A stretch of DNA of 61,243 nt from Deltaproteobacteria bacterium (GCA_021802645.1 JAJZRO010000014.1:1-61243); one strand, 5' to 3'; shown: positions 29,142-40,206, counted from the stretch's first letter. The notes: generated from the sequence alone by a model not told the origin. Numbers and translations: made by a program.

Positions 29142-29306
29142 ATTCCGTTTCTCAATCAAGATGCGAACGCGAACACCCCGCAAGGGGGGATAAAGGCGAG
29201 TGAGCAGCGACGAGACAGTACAAGAGGAGTACGGCGAGGAGCCGCGCAGCGCGGTTAGCCGGCAGCAGCGAAGCGGCGAAGTTATCGCTTGATTGAGAAA
29301 TGGAAT
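29142..29306. repeat. Palindrome-ended intergenic repeat, copy B (165 bp)
   Basis: The left end ATTCCGTTTCTCAATCAAG (29142-29160) and right end CTTGATTGAGAAATGGAAT (29288-29306) are inverted repeats matching at 18 of 19 positions. The interior shares GCAGCGACGAGACAGTAC and GTACGGCGAGGAGCCGCGCA with copy C in reverse orientation, and AGCAGCGAAGCGGCGAAG with copy A. It fills the gap between convergent speA and the hypothetical gene, whose stop codon starts at the element's last base. It has no transposase and no credible gene. Confidence 0.85.
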
Positions 29307-29725
29307 TACTGGGGTGGCCGGAGGGCGCCAAGGACCGAATCCACGGCGCGGTAGATCTCCAGATCGTCGCCGAAGACATCCTGGATCTTGTCGTGCTCGA
29401 TGAGATCCTCGGCGATGTACTGGGTGAGGTAGATGCTGATGAAGTTGGGGTCCACCACCAGGCTCCGCAGCGGGGCGGTCTTGTACTGCATGTCGAACTC
29501 GTCCATCTCCGGCAGCTTCTGGAAGAGGGAGACGAAGACCTCGCGGATGGCGTCGGTGGAGGTGGTTTCGATGATGTGTTTGTCCAGCAGCCGTTGCACC
29601 AGCTTGGTGGCCAGTTCCGGGGCGTTCTTGTAGAGCGCTTGCAGCATCATCTGTCGTTCGCGCTGCCGTTTGCGGTCGATGGCGCCGACGTTTTTATCGT
29701 TATATGGTCTGGTGTGGCTTCCCAT
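29306..29725 (-). CDS. Conserved-looking hypothetical protein
   Basis: A 139-residue soluble, mostly helical, acidic protein that I do not recognise. It begins MGSHTRPYNDKNVGAIDRKR and has a charged N-terminus, no signal peptide and no membrane helix. Segments such as LATKLVQRLLDKHIIETT and YLTQYIAEDLIEHDKIQDVF look like packed helices. The start has AAGGAG about seven bases upstream. Codon use matches the neighbours, supporting a real gene. It is convergent with speA and divergent from the DUF1992 gene. Confidence 0.7.
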   Translation of the reverse strand: MGSHTRPYNDKNVGAIDRKRQRERQMMLQALYKNAPELATKLVQRLLDKHIIETTSTDAIREVFVSLFQKLPEMDEFDMQYKTAPLRSLVVDPNFISIYLTQYIAEDLIEHDKIQDVFGDDLEIYRAVDSVLGALRPPQ

Positions 29726-29934
29726 GCTGGTCTCCTTCCCGGTCCCTTCGAATGTCTGCCCGTTCCTGTGAAGATAGATACAGGAAAAAATAGGAAAACA
29801 AAAGGGAAAAGAACAGCGGCTTATGCTTTTCTTTGGCTTGGCGTGCGGCTTTCGCGGCATCCCCGCTCGCTGGGCCGGTAGCGAGAGGCCATGGCGGCCC
29901 TTTTGCTTTTGACAAAAAGGCGGTATGGTTCCTC

Positions 29935-30330
29935 ATGCCGAATGCTATCCAGATCATCGCAGAACGTAAAATCGCCCAGGCCATCCAGAATGGGGAACTG
30001 GCGGTGGAGGGCTGGCAGAACCGGCCGCTGCCGCTGGAAGATGAGCAGCATATCCCGCCGGATTTGCGCATGGCCTATAAGCTCCTGAAGAATGCCGGTT
30101 ATCTGCCGCCGGAGATCGAGGCCAAGAAGGAGATCCAGCAGCTCGAAGAGCTCATCGCCGCCACCGAGGACGAGCACGAGCGGCTGCGTCAGTTGCAAAA
30201 ACTCAATGTGCTGCGCCTGCGGTGCAACACCATGCGCCAGCGGCCCATCCACGTGGAGGAAGGGGAATACCACCGCAAGGTGGTGGAGAGGCTGACGGTC
30301 GCTCCGCGGCGCGATGCCCCCCCAAAATAA
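29935..30330 (+). CDS. DUF1992 (DnaJ-C28-like) protein
   Basis: A 131-residue protein with the DUF1992 core at the N-terminus: IIAERKIAQAIQNGELAVEGW, then GRPLPL-like NRPLPLEDE and AYKLLKNAGYLPPEIE. A charged helix follows (ATEDEHERLRQLQKLNVLRL). The family is shared with the conserved part of DNAJC28 and bacterial YhdN-like proteins; its function is unknown. Two short ribosome-site-like stretches lie upstream but neither is well placed. Confidence 0.82.
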   Translation: MPNAIQIIAERKIAQAIQNGELAVEGWQNRPLPLEDEQHIPPDLRMAYKLLKNAGYLPPEIEAKKEIQQLEELIAATEDEHERLRQLQKLNVLRLRCNTMRQRPIHVEEGEYHRKVVERLTVAPRRDAPPK

Positions 30331-30334
30331 GCCG

Positions 30335-31306
30335 TCAGCCCGGATTGATCGCCTTCACAAAGACCCGCAAGGGGGCCGGATATCCTTCCACGGTGCGGCC
30401 GGGGTCGGCCGGATCGATGAAATCCGCGTAGGACTCGAAGGTCATCCACTCCGTCTGGCGCTGCTCCTCGCTGCTCATGGGGTGGGAGCAGAAGCACTCC
30501 ACCTCGTCGAACCCCACCCTTTTTAACCAATTCACCAGACAACTCGCCGTGGGCACGAAGTAGGTACCCGGGACCTTGGCGTAGCGCTCCGCCGGGAAGA
30601 GGGCCACCGGCTCGTCGCCGGGGATGGCCTGGGATTCGACCAGCAGGGTGCCGCCCGGCTGCATGGCCTCGCGGACTTCGCGCAGCATGGTGACCGGCGA
30701 GATGCGGTGGTAGATGATGCCCATCAGGAAGACGACGTCGAAGCAGCGCGGATAGTGGATGAGCTGCTCGACGCCAAAGGGCTCGATGAAGAGGTGTGGT
30801 TGCCCGGCCAGGTGGTTCAAGGCCTGGAAGCAGTAATAATGCTGGAGCATGGGCTCGAAGCCGACCACGCAGCGCGGTCGGTAGGGCGCCATGCGGAACA
30901 TGTAGTAGCCGTTGTTGCAGCCGATGTCGGCCACCACCTTGCCGGCAAGGTCCGGCAGCTCGGGGAGCAGCCGGTTCCACTTACGAAAGCTCCGCCACTC
31001 CGCATCGATCTCAAGGCCAAAAAGATTGAAGGGCCCCTTGCGCCACGGCATGAAGGCCCGCATGGCCGCGGTCAACTGCTGAAACGTCGTGTCAGCCAAC
31101 TCCTGGCGCTCGCCGATCCGTACCGTGTCGCCATCGAGGTCGCTGCATCGGGCCTGCGGCAGCGACCGCACCGTCTCGTAGGGGGCGCGGAAGCGCTGGA
31201 AGCCCTTTTTGTCCTGGGCCAGACGGGCCGCATGGTCGGCGCGCAGTTGCAGGATCACGTCACGTCGGGCGGAGGAGGGCAGCAGATCGAGAGAGTCGGC
31301 GATCAT
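30335..31306 (-). CDS. cmoB: tRNA U34 carboxymethyltransferase CmoB
   Basis: A 323-residue enzyme that transfers the carboxymethyl group of carboxy-SAM to 5-hydroxyuridine at tRNA position 34, giving cmo5U. It shows WRKGPFNLFGLEIDAEWRS, the SAM-like loop VVADIGCNNGYYMFRM, VGFEPMLQHYYCFQAL, FDVVFLMGIIYHRISPV and SWLTFE-like WMTFESYADFIDP at the C-terminus. It follows cmoA by seven bases, so the pathway pair is co-transcribed. Confidence 0.95.
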   Translation of the reverse strand: MIADSLDLLPSSARRDVILQLRADHAARLAQDKKGFQRFRAPYETVRSLPQARCSDLDGDTVRIGERQELADTTFQQLTAAMRAFMPWRKGPFNLFGLEIDAEWRSFRKWNRLLPELPDLAGKVVADIGCNNGYYMFRMAPYRPRCVVGFEPMLQHYYCFQALNHLAGQPHLFIEPFGVEQLIHYPRCFDVVFLMGIIYHRISPVTMLREVREAMQPGGTLLVESQAIPGDEPVALFPAERYAKVPGTYFVPTASCLVNWLKRVGFDEVECFCSHPMSSEEQRQTEWMTFESYADFIDPADPGRTVEGYPAPLRVFVKAINPG

Positions 31307-31313
31307 GGCGCGC

Positions 31314-32036
31314 CTACTTCACCGCCACGAAGGAGACAAAGTTGAACCACTGGAAAAAGGTCTCGATACTGGCAAAGCCGGCCTCGGCGAGCAGCCGGCG
31401 GTTTTCCTCGACGGAGAAGGGGATGAGCACGTTTTCCAGGGCCTCGCGTTTGGCCGCGATCTCGATCTCCGAGTAGCCCTGTGTCCGCTTGAAGTCGAGG
31501 TAGAAGTCGATGTAGGCGCGGTTCAGCACCGGATCGTGGGAGATGATCTTCTCGCTCAGGATCAACACCCCGCCGGGCTTGAGGCCGTGGGCGACTTTCG
31601 TGAGGAACGCCTGGCGCTGCAGGGGGCGGATGAACTGAAGGGTGTAGTTGCAGAGGATCGCCCCGGCCGACTCCAGCGCCATGGCGGTGATGTCGCCCTG
31701 CTGGAAGGCGAGGTGTTCCCTGGTGCGGTACATTGCCGCCTTGGTGGTTGCCTTGTGGATCATGGCCGGCGAGGAATCGATGCCGACAAAGCGAAGAGCC
31801 AGATGGTCGAGCCGACGGGCGAGTTGCAGCAGGGTGTTGCCGGTGGAGCAGCCAAGGTCGTAGACCCGGTCGCCGGGGGCCAGGAAGCGGCCCAGCAATT
31901 GGGCGGTCATCTCGATGACCTGGCCGTAATTCGGCACCGAGCGGGCCAGCATGTCGTCGAAGACCTCGGCCACCCGCTCGCTGAACTGGAAGTCGGCCGG
32001 CACCTCGCCGTGCTGGAAGAGATCGTCCTTGCTCAT
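31314..32036 (-). CDS. cmoA: Carboxy-S-adenosylmethionine synthase CmoA
   Basis: A 240-residue enzyme making carboxy-SAM from SAM and prephenate, the donor for CmoB. Typical blocks are FSERVAEVFDDMLARSVPNY, the loop VYDLGCSTGNTLL, FVGIDSSPAMI, and AILCNYTLQFIRP. The start at 32036 overlaps the yhbY stop by four bases (ATGA), so translation of yhbY, cmoA and cmoB is likely linked. A longer frame upstream is rejected because it runs through yhbY. Confidence 0.95.
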   Translation of the reverse strand: MSKDDLFQHGEVPADFQFSERVAEVFDDMLARSVPNYGQVIEMTAQLLGRFLAPGDRVYDLGCSTGNTLLQLARRLDHLALRFVGIDSSPAMIHKATTKAAMYRTREHLAFQQGDITAMALESAGAILCNYTLQFIRPLQRQAFLTKVAHGLKPGGVLILSEKIISHDPVLNRAYIDFYLDFKRTQGYSEIEIAAKREALENVLIPFSVEENRRLLAEAGFASIETFFQWFNFVSFVAVK

Positions 32037-32356
32037 TGGCGTGGCAGGTGAATCTTCTGCTCCTCGTTCTTCTCGGGGTTTTCGCGGTAGAGGAGGAAGG
32101 TGCGGCCGATGATCTGGGCGATTCTGCTCTTGGTCCGGCGGGCCAGGAGTTCGGCGGCCTCCTCCTTGCCCAGCGGACAATTCTCCTGGATCTTGACCTT
32201 GATCAACTCATGGGCCGTAAGCACCGCCGCGACCGATTTGACCACCCCGTCGGTGACGCCCTCCTTGCCGATCATGGCGGTGGGGGAGAGATGGTGACCC
32301 AGGCCCCGCAGATGGCGGGCCGCTTTGCCGGTGAGGTAGAGGGTGGAGTTGTCCAT
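32033..32356 (-). CDS. yhbY: CRM-domain ribosome assembly protein YhbY
   Basis: A 107-residue RNA-binding protein associated with 50S precursors. The CRM fold is seen as LTGKAARHLRGLGHHLSPTAMIGKEG, VVAVLTAHELIKVK-like VAAVLTAHELIKVKI and QIIGRTFLLYRENPEK. It is first in the yhbY-cmoA-cmoB unit. Confidence 0.93.
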   Translation of the reverse strand: MDNSTLYLTGKAARHLRGLGHHLSPTAMIGKEGVTDGVVKSVAAVLTAHELIKVKIQENCPLGKEEAAELLARRTKSRIAQIIGRTFLLYRENPEKNEEQKIHLPRQ

Positions 32357-32468
32357 GCGTCCGTCAGAAGAAAAGGTTGCGGGGAGGGTGCCCCTTGCTG
32401 GTTCGCCGTCCGATCATGTTGCCGAAGTTCGCCACCATAAACGCGACTCGGCCTCCGGGCAAGCGGTT

Positions 32469-32509
32469 TTTCCCTGACCGGCCGCCGGTGTGACGGCCGG
32501 CCAGGGAAA
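32469..32509. terminator. Long hairpin downstream of fadL
   Basis: TTTCCCTG and CCGGCCG pair with CGGCCGG and CAGGGAAA around a nine-base loop, with one mismatch (A32477/C32501). It lies 11 bases past the fadL stop on the minus strand and before yhbY. There is no T-tract in the transcript direction, so termination efficiency is uncertain. Confidence 0.6.
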
Positions 32510-32520
32510 CGGGGTTGGCG

Positions 32521-33723
32521 TTAGAAATCGTAGCGCAGGCCGAGGGTGACCATATGCGCCGCCGCGTTGTCAAAGGTGCCGTTGATACCGCCGGCGTTTG
32601 CCACACTGCGGCTTTCCTTGTCGTCGTAAAGGTAGGCGGCGCCGAGGGCCAGGTGGTCGTTGTACTGATACCGGGCGCCGATGGAGTAGAGTCTGGCGTC
32701 GGAATCAGGCAACTCAAAACCCAGGGTGCTGGCCGGCACCGGCGTCTTGTCGATGGCAAAGCCGGCCATCAGGGTCCATTGCTTGTTGAGCTGATGGGTG
32801 ACGCCGATGCGGTAGGCATCGCTGTTGCTCCAGTTCTTGGTAACCGGGTTGTCAAAGGCGGGGGCCTGCGGGTAGGCGTAATTGAAATCGAGCTTGTCGT
32901 AGGCCGACCAGTAGGTCTTGTCATAGGCGAGTTCGACCGTGGTTTTATTCCACGTATAGGCCGCGCCCACCGTGAGCACCGCGGGGGCGGGGATCATGAC
33001 TTCGGCATAGCCGCTATAGGCGAGGGGGCCATAGGTCAGCCGCGCGTTCCCATCGATGTTCAGATTGACCTTGGAACGGTAGGTGACGGCCAGGGAGAGA
33101 TCCTTGATGGGAAGGTAGGAGATCGCCAGGTTGTAGCCGTAGTCGGTGGAGTCGCCGTCGAGGTCGCGGGCAGCGGGGCTGCCAAGGCCAAAGGCGTTGC
33201 TCTTCACCTTGCCGTCGCTGTAGAGCATGCGGGCACCGGCGGCCACGGAGAGTTGGTCGGTGATCTTGTAGGAAACCGAGGGGTTGAACTCATACACCTT
33301 CAGGGTGAATTCTTCCGCCGTTGCCCTGGGATACGGATTGTCCCACCGTTTGGAAAGACCGTAGGGGCAGGTCGCTGAAAAACCGAAACGAAAGTTGTGG
33401 TAATCCGGCGAGACGACATGGAGGTCCGGCATCAGGAAATTTTCCGTCCGCGAGCCGCTGTTGAAGGCCACCGAACGGTTGTCCGTGTAGTCGATGCTCG
33501 GCAGATTGATGTAGGTCAGGCTGAAGTCGGTCTGCCATCGGTTCTCCATCCAGCTCATGCGGGCCGGGTTGTAGTAGCTGGTGTCGGCGCCGTTGGTGTT
33601 GGCGACGTAGGCGTTGCTCAACGCCGTGGCGTTGAGGGACTGCTCCGGGATGCGGTAGCCCGAGGCAAAGGCCGGGCCGGCGGTGAGGGCAAGGGCGGCG
33701 GCAACCAAAAAAACTTTTTTCAT
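32521..33723 (-). CDS. OmpP1/FadL-family outer-membrane transporter
   Basis: A 400-residue precursor with a signal peptide (MKKVFLVAAALALTAGPAFA, 20 residues). The mature start GYRIPEQSLNATALSNAYVA with GADTSYYNPARMSWM is the FadL/TodX hatch signature. Alternating hydrophobic strands follow and the chain ends in YDF, the aromatic outer-membrane signal. Such channels take up long-chain fatty acids or aromatic hydrocarbons. The acyl-CoA ligase gene lies 51 bases upstream on the same strand, consistent with uptake followed by activation. The gene has an AAAGGAGAG ribosome site and its own TATAAT. Confidence 0.92.
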   Translation of the reverse strand: MKKVFLVAAALALTAGPAFASGYRIPEQSLNATALSNAYVANTNGADTSYYNPARMSWMENRWQTDFSLTYINLPSIDYTDNRSVAFNSGSRTENFLMPDLHVVSPDYHNFRFGFSATCPYGLSKRWDNPYPRATAEEFTLKVYEFNPSVSYKITDQLSVAAGARMLYSDGKVKSNAFGLGSPAARDLDGDSTDYGYNLAISYLPIKDLSLAVTYRSKVNLNIDGNARLTYGPLAYSGYAEVMIPAPAVLTVGAAYTWNKTTVELAYDKTYWSAYDKLDFNYAYPQAPAFDNPVTKNWSNSDAYRIGVTHQLNKQWTLMAGFAIDKTPVPASTLGFELPDSDARLYSIGARYQYNDHLALGAAYLYDDKESRSVANAGGINGTFDNAAAHMVTLGLRYDF

Positions 33724-33756
33724 TTTTCTCTCCTTTCTCGTCTTGCGATGCTGGTG

Positions 33757-33762
33757 ATTATA
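33757..33762 (-). promoter_or_regulatory. Perfect TATAAT -10 box before fadL
   Basis: On the minus strand TATAAT reads from 33762 to 33757, 34 bases before the fadL start. No good -35 is found at normal spacing; TTGACC at 33778-33773 is only 10 bases away. It may drive fadL separately from the ligase. Confidence 0.45.
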
Positions 33763-33774
33763 GGGGGAGCCAGG

Positions 33775-35463
33775 TCAATCCTCCTGGCCGGTTGTATAGA
33801 GGTAGCGCTTGATTTTTTGGGTGGCGGTCTTGATGAATGGTGCCTGCCGCTCGATGGTCTGGTGGAGTTGGGAATAGCGGGGGAGTTGCGCGTTCACCTC
33901 CTGCTGGATCCGGTGGAGGAGGGTGCCGATGAATTCCAGCTTGCGCTGCTGGCTCATCCCCTTGGTCTCTTCGTCAACCCGCTCGTAGTCGAGATAAACC
34001 CGCGCCACCAGACGGTCGTTCTGCTCGGTGACCAGCGATTCGATGACCATGGCCGAGGTGTTGATCTTCTCCTCGATCGTTTCCGGGTAGATGTTCTCGC
34101 CGTGGGAGAGCACGATGACGCTTTTCGAACGCCCCTCGATGAAGAGGTTGTTGTGGGCATCGAGATACCCCAGATCACCGGTGGCGAGCCACCCATCCTG
34201 ATCGAGCACCTCGCGGGTGGTGACTTCGTTTTTGTAGTAGCCGCGCATCACGTTGGGGCCACGAACCTCGATTTCGCCCAGGCCGGTCTCGGGATTCACA
34301 TGGGTAATGCGTACCTCCACGTCCTGGACGGGCTTGCCGGACGAGCCGATGGCCACACTCCGGTCACCCCAGGGGCCGGCGCTCACCAGCGGCGAGGCCT
34401 CGGTGAGCCCGTAACCGCAGAGGTAGGGGAACTCGGCGGCGTTGAGGAACTTTTCCACTTCCAGGTTGAGGGCGGCGCCGCCGATGGCCACGAGTTTGAG
34501 ATGGCCGCCGAAGAATTCGCGGAGCCGTCGGCCGATTTTCCGGTGGATTGCCTTGCCGACGACGGGCAGCCGGATGGCGGTGCGGAGCAGGGGGTTTTGG
34601 TTGATGGCCGGCTGTATCCGCTTCTTGTAGATCTTCTCCATGACCATCGGCACCATGCACATGATGGTGGGCTGTTCCGCCCGGCAGATCTTTTCCAGGA
34701 TCGAGGGGGTCGGGGTCTTGCCGGCATAGACGATCCGTGCCCCCTCCGAAAGGGGCAGGAGGAAGCTGGTAGTGAACTCGTAGGCGTGGGACATCGGCAG
34801 GATGGAGAGAAAGGTCCAGTCGGCGATCTCCTCGGCCGGGGAGGTGAGGATCCCTCGGGTGGAGCGGACGTTGCAGATGAAGTTGCGGTGGGAGAGCATC
34901 ACCGCCTTGGAATGGCCCGAGGTGCCGGAGGTGTAGATGATGGAGGCAAGGTCCTCCTCCTTGAGCGGAGCAGGCTTGGGAGTGGCGAGCGCTTCCGCCC
35001 TGGCCAGAAAGTCGGTGAACGCTTCGCAGGGCAGCAGGCGGTTTTTGTCGCAGGCATCGTCGAGGGTGATGATGTTCCTGAGTTTGCAGCCGCCTAGTTC
35101 GTAGAGTTTCTCCAGTTGCCGTTGGGTGGTGAAGAGTACCTGGGTCTCGGCTTCCGACAGGATGTGCTTGACGTCGTTTTCGGGAAAGTCGGGCAGGATC
35201 GGTACCGCTACGGCGCCAAGGCGCACGATGCCGAAATAGGCGAGCCCCCATTGGGGTGAGTTTTCGGCCAGGATCGCCACCCGGTCGCCTTTTTTGATGC
35301 CGCATTCCTTGAGGATGGTCGCGACCAACAGGAGGCGCCGGTGGAACTCCGTATAGGATAGCGGCGGTTCATGGGCGATGCCCACTGCCGGTTTGGGTCC
35401 GAACCGGGCGCAACTCCGGTCGATCAGGTCGTTTATGGTGGCGGGGTGACAATGCTGGTCCAT
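33775..35463 (-). CDS. Long-chain fatty acid-CoA ligase (AMP-forming)
   Basis: A 562-residue adenylate-forming enzyme that activates fatty acids with ATP and CoA. It has the P-loop-like YTSGTSGHSKAVMLSHRN near residue 175, GYGLTEASPLVSAG, and WLATGDLGYLD. The catalytic C-terminal lysine region, FIKTATQKIKRYLY, sits at the end. Its length resembles FadD-like ligases. It shares its strand with FadL, 51 bases downstream, and with the hybrid kinase, 24 bases upstream. Confidence 0.9.
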   Translation of the reverse strand: MDQHCHPATINDLIDRSCARFGPKPAVGIAHEPPLSYTEFHRRLLLVATILKECGIKKGDRVAILAENSPQWGLAYFGIVRLGAVAVPILPDFPENDVKHILSEAETQVLFTTQRQLEKLYELGGCKLRNIITLDDACDKNRLLPCEAFTDFLARAEALATPKPAPLKEEDLASIIYTSGTSGHSKAVMLSHRNFICNVRSTRGILTSPAEEIADWTFLSILPMSHAYEFTTSFLLPLSEGARIVYAGKTPTPSILEKICRAEQPTIMCMVPMVMEKIYKKRIQPAINQNPLLRTAIRLPVVGKAIHRKIGRRLREFFGGHLKLVAIGGAALNLEVEKFLNAAEFPYLCGYGLTEASPLVSAGPWGDRSVAIGSSGKPVQDVEVRITHVNPETGLGEIEVRGPNVMRGYYKNEVTTREVLDQDGWLATGDLGYLDAHNNLFIEGRSKSVIVLSHGENIYPETIEEKINTSAMVIESLVTEQNDRLVARVYLDYERVDEETKGMSQQRKLEFIGTLLHRIQQEVNAQLPRYSQLHQTIERQAPFIKTATQKIKRYLYTTGQED

Positions 35464-35487
35464 GGTTACCGATGGCTCGTGATGGTT

Positions 35488-37458
<1,971 letters not shown>

Positions 37459-37751
37459 GCGGTCACGGGGGCAACGACGGCATGATACGAAAAAAAATAA
37501 CAAAAAAATGAACCACACTTTGCGCGGAGAAGCAAGGAGAAGAAGGAGGGGAACAAGGGGCGCGAACATCTAACTCGGTGCCGTTAGGCAACAACAAGAG
37601 GCCTCCTGACAGAAACATGGTATCTGGAGGATCGTCTGAGAAATTTCAAAGGCACGTGGCAGGGATGGTGGTGGGTGGCCGTGTCAATGGCCGCCTTTCC
37701 GACTTCGGGCGGTGCGGGTTGTCCGACCATGACCTGGGGAGGCGCTTGGCC
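37459..37751. other. Intergenic region between the hybrid kinase and Nudix genes
   Basis: 293 bases. The part nearest the kinase (37484-37510) has long A-runs, giving T-runs on the minus strand, and probably includes the kinase promoter. A purine-rich AAGGAGAAGAAGGAGG-like stretch near 37535-37555 resembles a ribosome site on the plus strand but precedes no gene. Nothing else is recognised. Confidence 0.4.
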
Positions 37752-38237
37752 TTAGAGCCGCGTGTAGGACCAGCCGATGGGGCGATTGTCCCGATAGGGC
37801 ATGTGGCCGTAAAAGATCCGCGGGTCCTGGTCAAAGACCAGCGGCAGGAAATGGCGGTCCCCCTCCCACATGGGCAGCTCGTGGAGCCGGCCGATCGGCT
37901 GCCAGGAGAGTACCCCCTCACTGTTCTCGCGGTAGGGCGTGCCGCGGAAGCGGTCGATGCGGAAGATGAAGCCCAGCCAGTCTTCACCGTCCGGGCCGAA
38001 GCCGGTCCAGTTGATGATACCCCGCAATATCGTGGCCTCGCACGCGATCCCCGCTTCCTCCCGGATTTCCCGGTGGAGGCAGGTCAGCACGTCCTCATGG
38101 GGCAGCATCTTGCCGCCCAGGCCGTTGTATTTGCCGAGATGGGCATCGTCCGCCCGGGCATTCCGATGCACCAGCAGAGTCTGTTCACGGTCCGGCGAGA
38201 GAATGTAGCCGAGGGTGCCGACGATGGGTCTGTACAT
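37752..38237 (-). CDS. Nudix hydrolase (MutT/8-oxo-dGTPase-like)
   Basis: A 161-residue Nudix protein. The Nudix box runs from GGKMLPHEDVLT through REIREEAGI (about 41-63) and is intact, so it should hydrolyse a nucleoside diphosphate-linked substrate with Mg. GKYNGLGGK before the box and WEGDRHFLPLVFD after it resemble MTH1-like 8-oxo-dGTP diphosphatases. That substrate is an inference. The gene stands alone, divergent from the diguanylate cyclase gene. Confidence 0.88.
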   Translation of the reverse strand: MYRPIVGTLGYILSPDREQTLLVHRNARADDAHLGKYNGLGGKMLPHEDVLTCLHREIREEAGIACEATILRGIINWTGFGPDGEDWLGFIFRIDRFRGTPYRENSEGVLSWQPIGRLHELPMWEGDRHFLPLVFDQDPRIFYGHMPYRDNRPIGWSYTRL

Positions 38238-38446
38238 GCAGGGCCTCCCGAGGGGCAGAGCGTTTTGGTGGGTGCGGCTTCGACCTCATGGCATGATGTA
38301 CCCCAAAATTATCCGAAAGGCCATTCTTGGCCAGGAAAAATGTTCCCTGGAAAGCAGGGGAAATTTCTGCTACAAGATAATGTCGCCAACCGGTTACGGC
38401 CGTGGCGGCATAAGCGAGGGGCATGACGACAGGGGCGAGGAGCACG

Positions 38447-39433
38447 ATGTCGATACTGATTGTGGACGATACACCGGTCAATCTGGTGTTGCTGGAAGAT
38501 ATCCTGAAGCAGGAGGGCTACGGCGATATCCATTGTGTGGGTTCCGCCCGCGAGGCCTTTGCCTTTCTGGAGCGGGGCGGCCCGCTTGGGCCGGACGTCG
38601 ATCTCATCCTGATGGACGTGGTCATGCCGGGCATGGACGGCATCGAGGCCTGCCGGCAGATCAAGGCCCAGGAGCGGCTGAAGGACATTCCGGTGGTGAT
38701 GATCACGGTGCGGGACGACACCGAGGCGTTGCAGCAATCCTTTGCCGCCGGCGCCAACGACTATATCATCAAGCCCGTCAAGGAAACCGAGCTGCTTTCC
38801 CGCACCCGTTCGGTCATGCGGCTGAAGAGGGAGATCGATTGCCGTAAGGCCCGTGAGGCGGAGTTGCTCCGCATGACCGAGCAGCTCGAGATAATCAACA
38901 AGACCCTGGAAAATCTGATCAACATCGACAGCCTCACCGAGGTGGCCAATCGGCGTTATTTCGACCGCCTGCTGGAAAACGAGTGGCAGCGGGCTATCCG
39001 GCGCGCCGATTCCCTCGCCCTGTTGATGATCGATCTCGACGACTTCAAGGCCTACAACGAAACCTACGGCCACCAGAAGGGGGATCAGTGTCTGCGCCAG
39101 GTGGCCTCGGCGTTGAACGAGGTGATCAAGCGGGCGGGGGATTTGGTCGTGCGTTACGGCGGCGAGGAGTTTGCCGTGGTGCTGCCCAACACCGACAGTG
39201 AGGGCGCCATGGTCGTGGCGGAGCGGCTCCGGTCGGAGATCGATACCCTCAAGATTCCGCATGAGCACGCCAGTAGCGGTGACACCCTGACCGTGAGCAT
39301 CGGCATTGCCGCCGGAGTGCCGAAGGAGGGGGACGACCGGCGGCAGATCGTGACGGCGGCGGAGAGCGCCCTCTACATCGCCAAGAGCGAGGGGCGCAAC
39401 TGCATCCGGGTAGCCAAAGACTCCTGCGCCTGA
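38447..39433 (+). CDS. Receiver-GGDEF response regulator, diguanylate cyclase
   Basis: A 328-residue WspR-like protein. The receiver domain has its acidic pair (LIVDDTP), phospho-aspartate D57 in LMDVVMPGMDG and IIKPVK. A helical linker (about 120-165) leads to GGDEF with the active site RYGGEEFAVVLP. The inhibitory RxxD site (RAGD) precedes it by five residues, so product feedback by cyclic di-GMP is expected. ATG 38447 has GAGGAG four bases upstream; ATG 38423 is a possible alternative. Its cognate kinase could be the hybrid kinase about 1 kb away, but no operon joins them. Confidence 0.92.
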   Translation: MSILIVDDTPVNLVLLEDILKQEGYGDIHCVGSAREAFAFLERGGPLGPDVDLILMDVVMPGMDGIEACRQIKAQERLKDIPVVMITVRDDTEALQQSFAAGANDYIIKPVKETELLSRTRSVMRLKREIDCRKAREAELLRMTEQLEIINKTLENLINIDSLTEVANRRYFDRLLENEWQRAIRRADSLALLMIDLDDFKAYNETYGHQKGDQCLRQVASALNEVIKRAGDLVVRYGGEEFAVVLPNTDSEGAMVVAERLRSEIDTLKIPHEHASSGDTLTVSIGIAAGVPKEGDDRRQIVTAAESALYIAKSEGRNCIRVAKDSCA

Positions 39434-39480
39434 ATCCGCCTGGCGCGATCAGGGTAGGGCAGCACACCCCGGCTTATTCC

Positions 39481-40206
39481 ATGGATTTCTCTCTCCCTGT
39501 CTTCTTGTATGCAGCCGTGGTGCTGCTTTTTGCCTATTTCATCCGTGGCATCGCCGGGTTCGGTTCGGCGCTTATCGCGGTGCCGTTGCTGGCCCTGCGG
39601 CTGCCGCTGGCCACCGTGGTGCCGCTCATCGCCCTGCTCGACTACACGGCCTCGCTGACCCAGGGCATCCAGAACCGCAGCCACATCCGCTGGCGGGAGA
39701 TTTGGCCGCTGCTGCCCTTTACCGTGCTGGGCGTGGCCACCGGTCTCTTGCTCCATCGGGTCACCAATCCGGCGCTGCTGACCACGGCATTGGGACTTTT
39801 CATCAGCAGCTATGCGGTGTACGCCCTGCTGCCGTTGCCCAATCTTGCCGGACCACGCTGGTGGGCGGTGCCGGCCGGCTATTGCGGCGGAACCGTGGGT
39901 ACCCTTTTCGGCACCGGCGGTCCTTTCTATGTCATCTATCTCACCCTGCGGCGGGCGGATAAGTTCGGCTTCCGCGCCACCGCCGCGACCATCTTCCTCT
40001 TTGACGGTGGCTGCCGGCTCGTCGGCTTCACCGTCTCGGGCATGTTCCGCCGTTCCATTCTGCTGGCTGCGGTGGCGGCCCTGCCGCTGGTGGCCATAGG
40101 GCTTCGCCTCGGCAATCGCATCCATCTCACCATCACCCCCAAGAACTTTACGCGCCTCATCTGTCTCATTCTTCTGGGTAGCGGATTGATGCTTCTGCTG
40201 AAATAG
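39481..40206 (+). CDS. TSUP (TauE/SafE) family permease
   Basis: A 241-residue inner-membrane protein with about seven or eight helices. The first helix holds the family pattern FIRGIAGFGSALIAVPLLAL, repeated in reverse in the second half as YCGGTVGTLFGTGGPFYVIY. TSUP proteins export or import sulfite, sulfoacetate or similar anions. With the YeiH-type exporter 2.7 kb downstream this is the second possible sulfur-anion transporter here. It is a single gene with no convincing ribosome site. Confidence 0.85.
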   Translation: MDFSLPVFLYAAVVLLFAYFIRGIAGFGSALIAVPLLALRLPLATVVPLIALLDYTASLTQGIQNRSHIRWREIWPLLPFTVLGVATGLLLHRVTNPALLTTALGLFISSYAVYALLPLPNLAGPRWWAVPAGYCGGTVGTLFGTGGPFYVIYLTLRRADKFGFRATAATIFLFDGGCRLVGFTVSGMFRRSILLAAVAALPLVAIGLRLGNRIHLTITPKNFTRLICLILLGSGLMLLLK

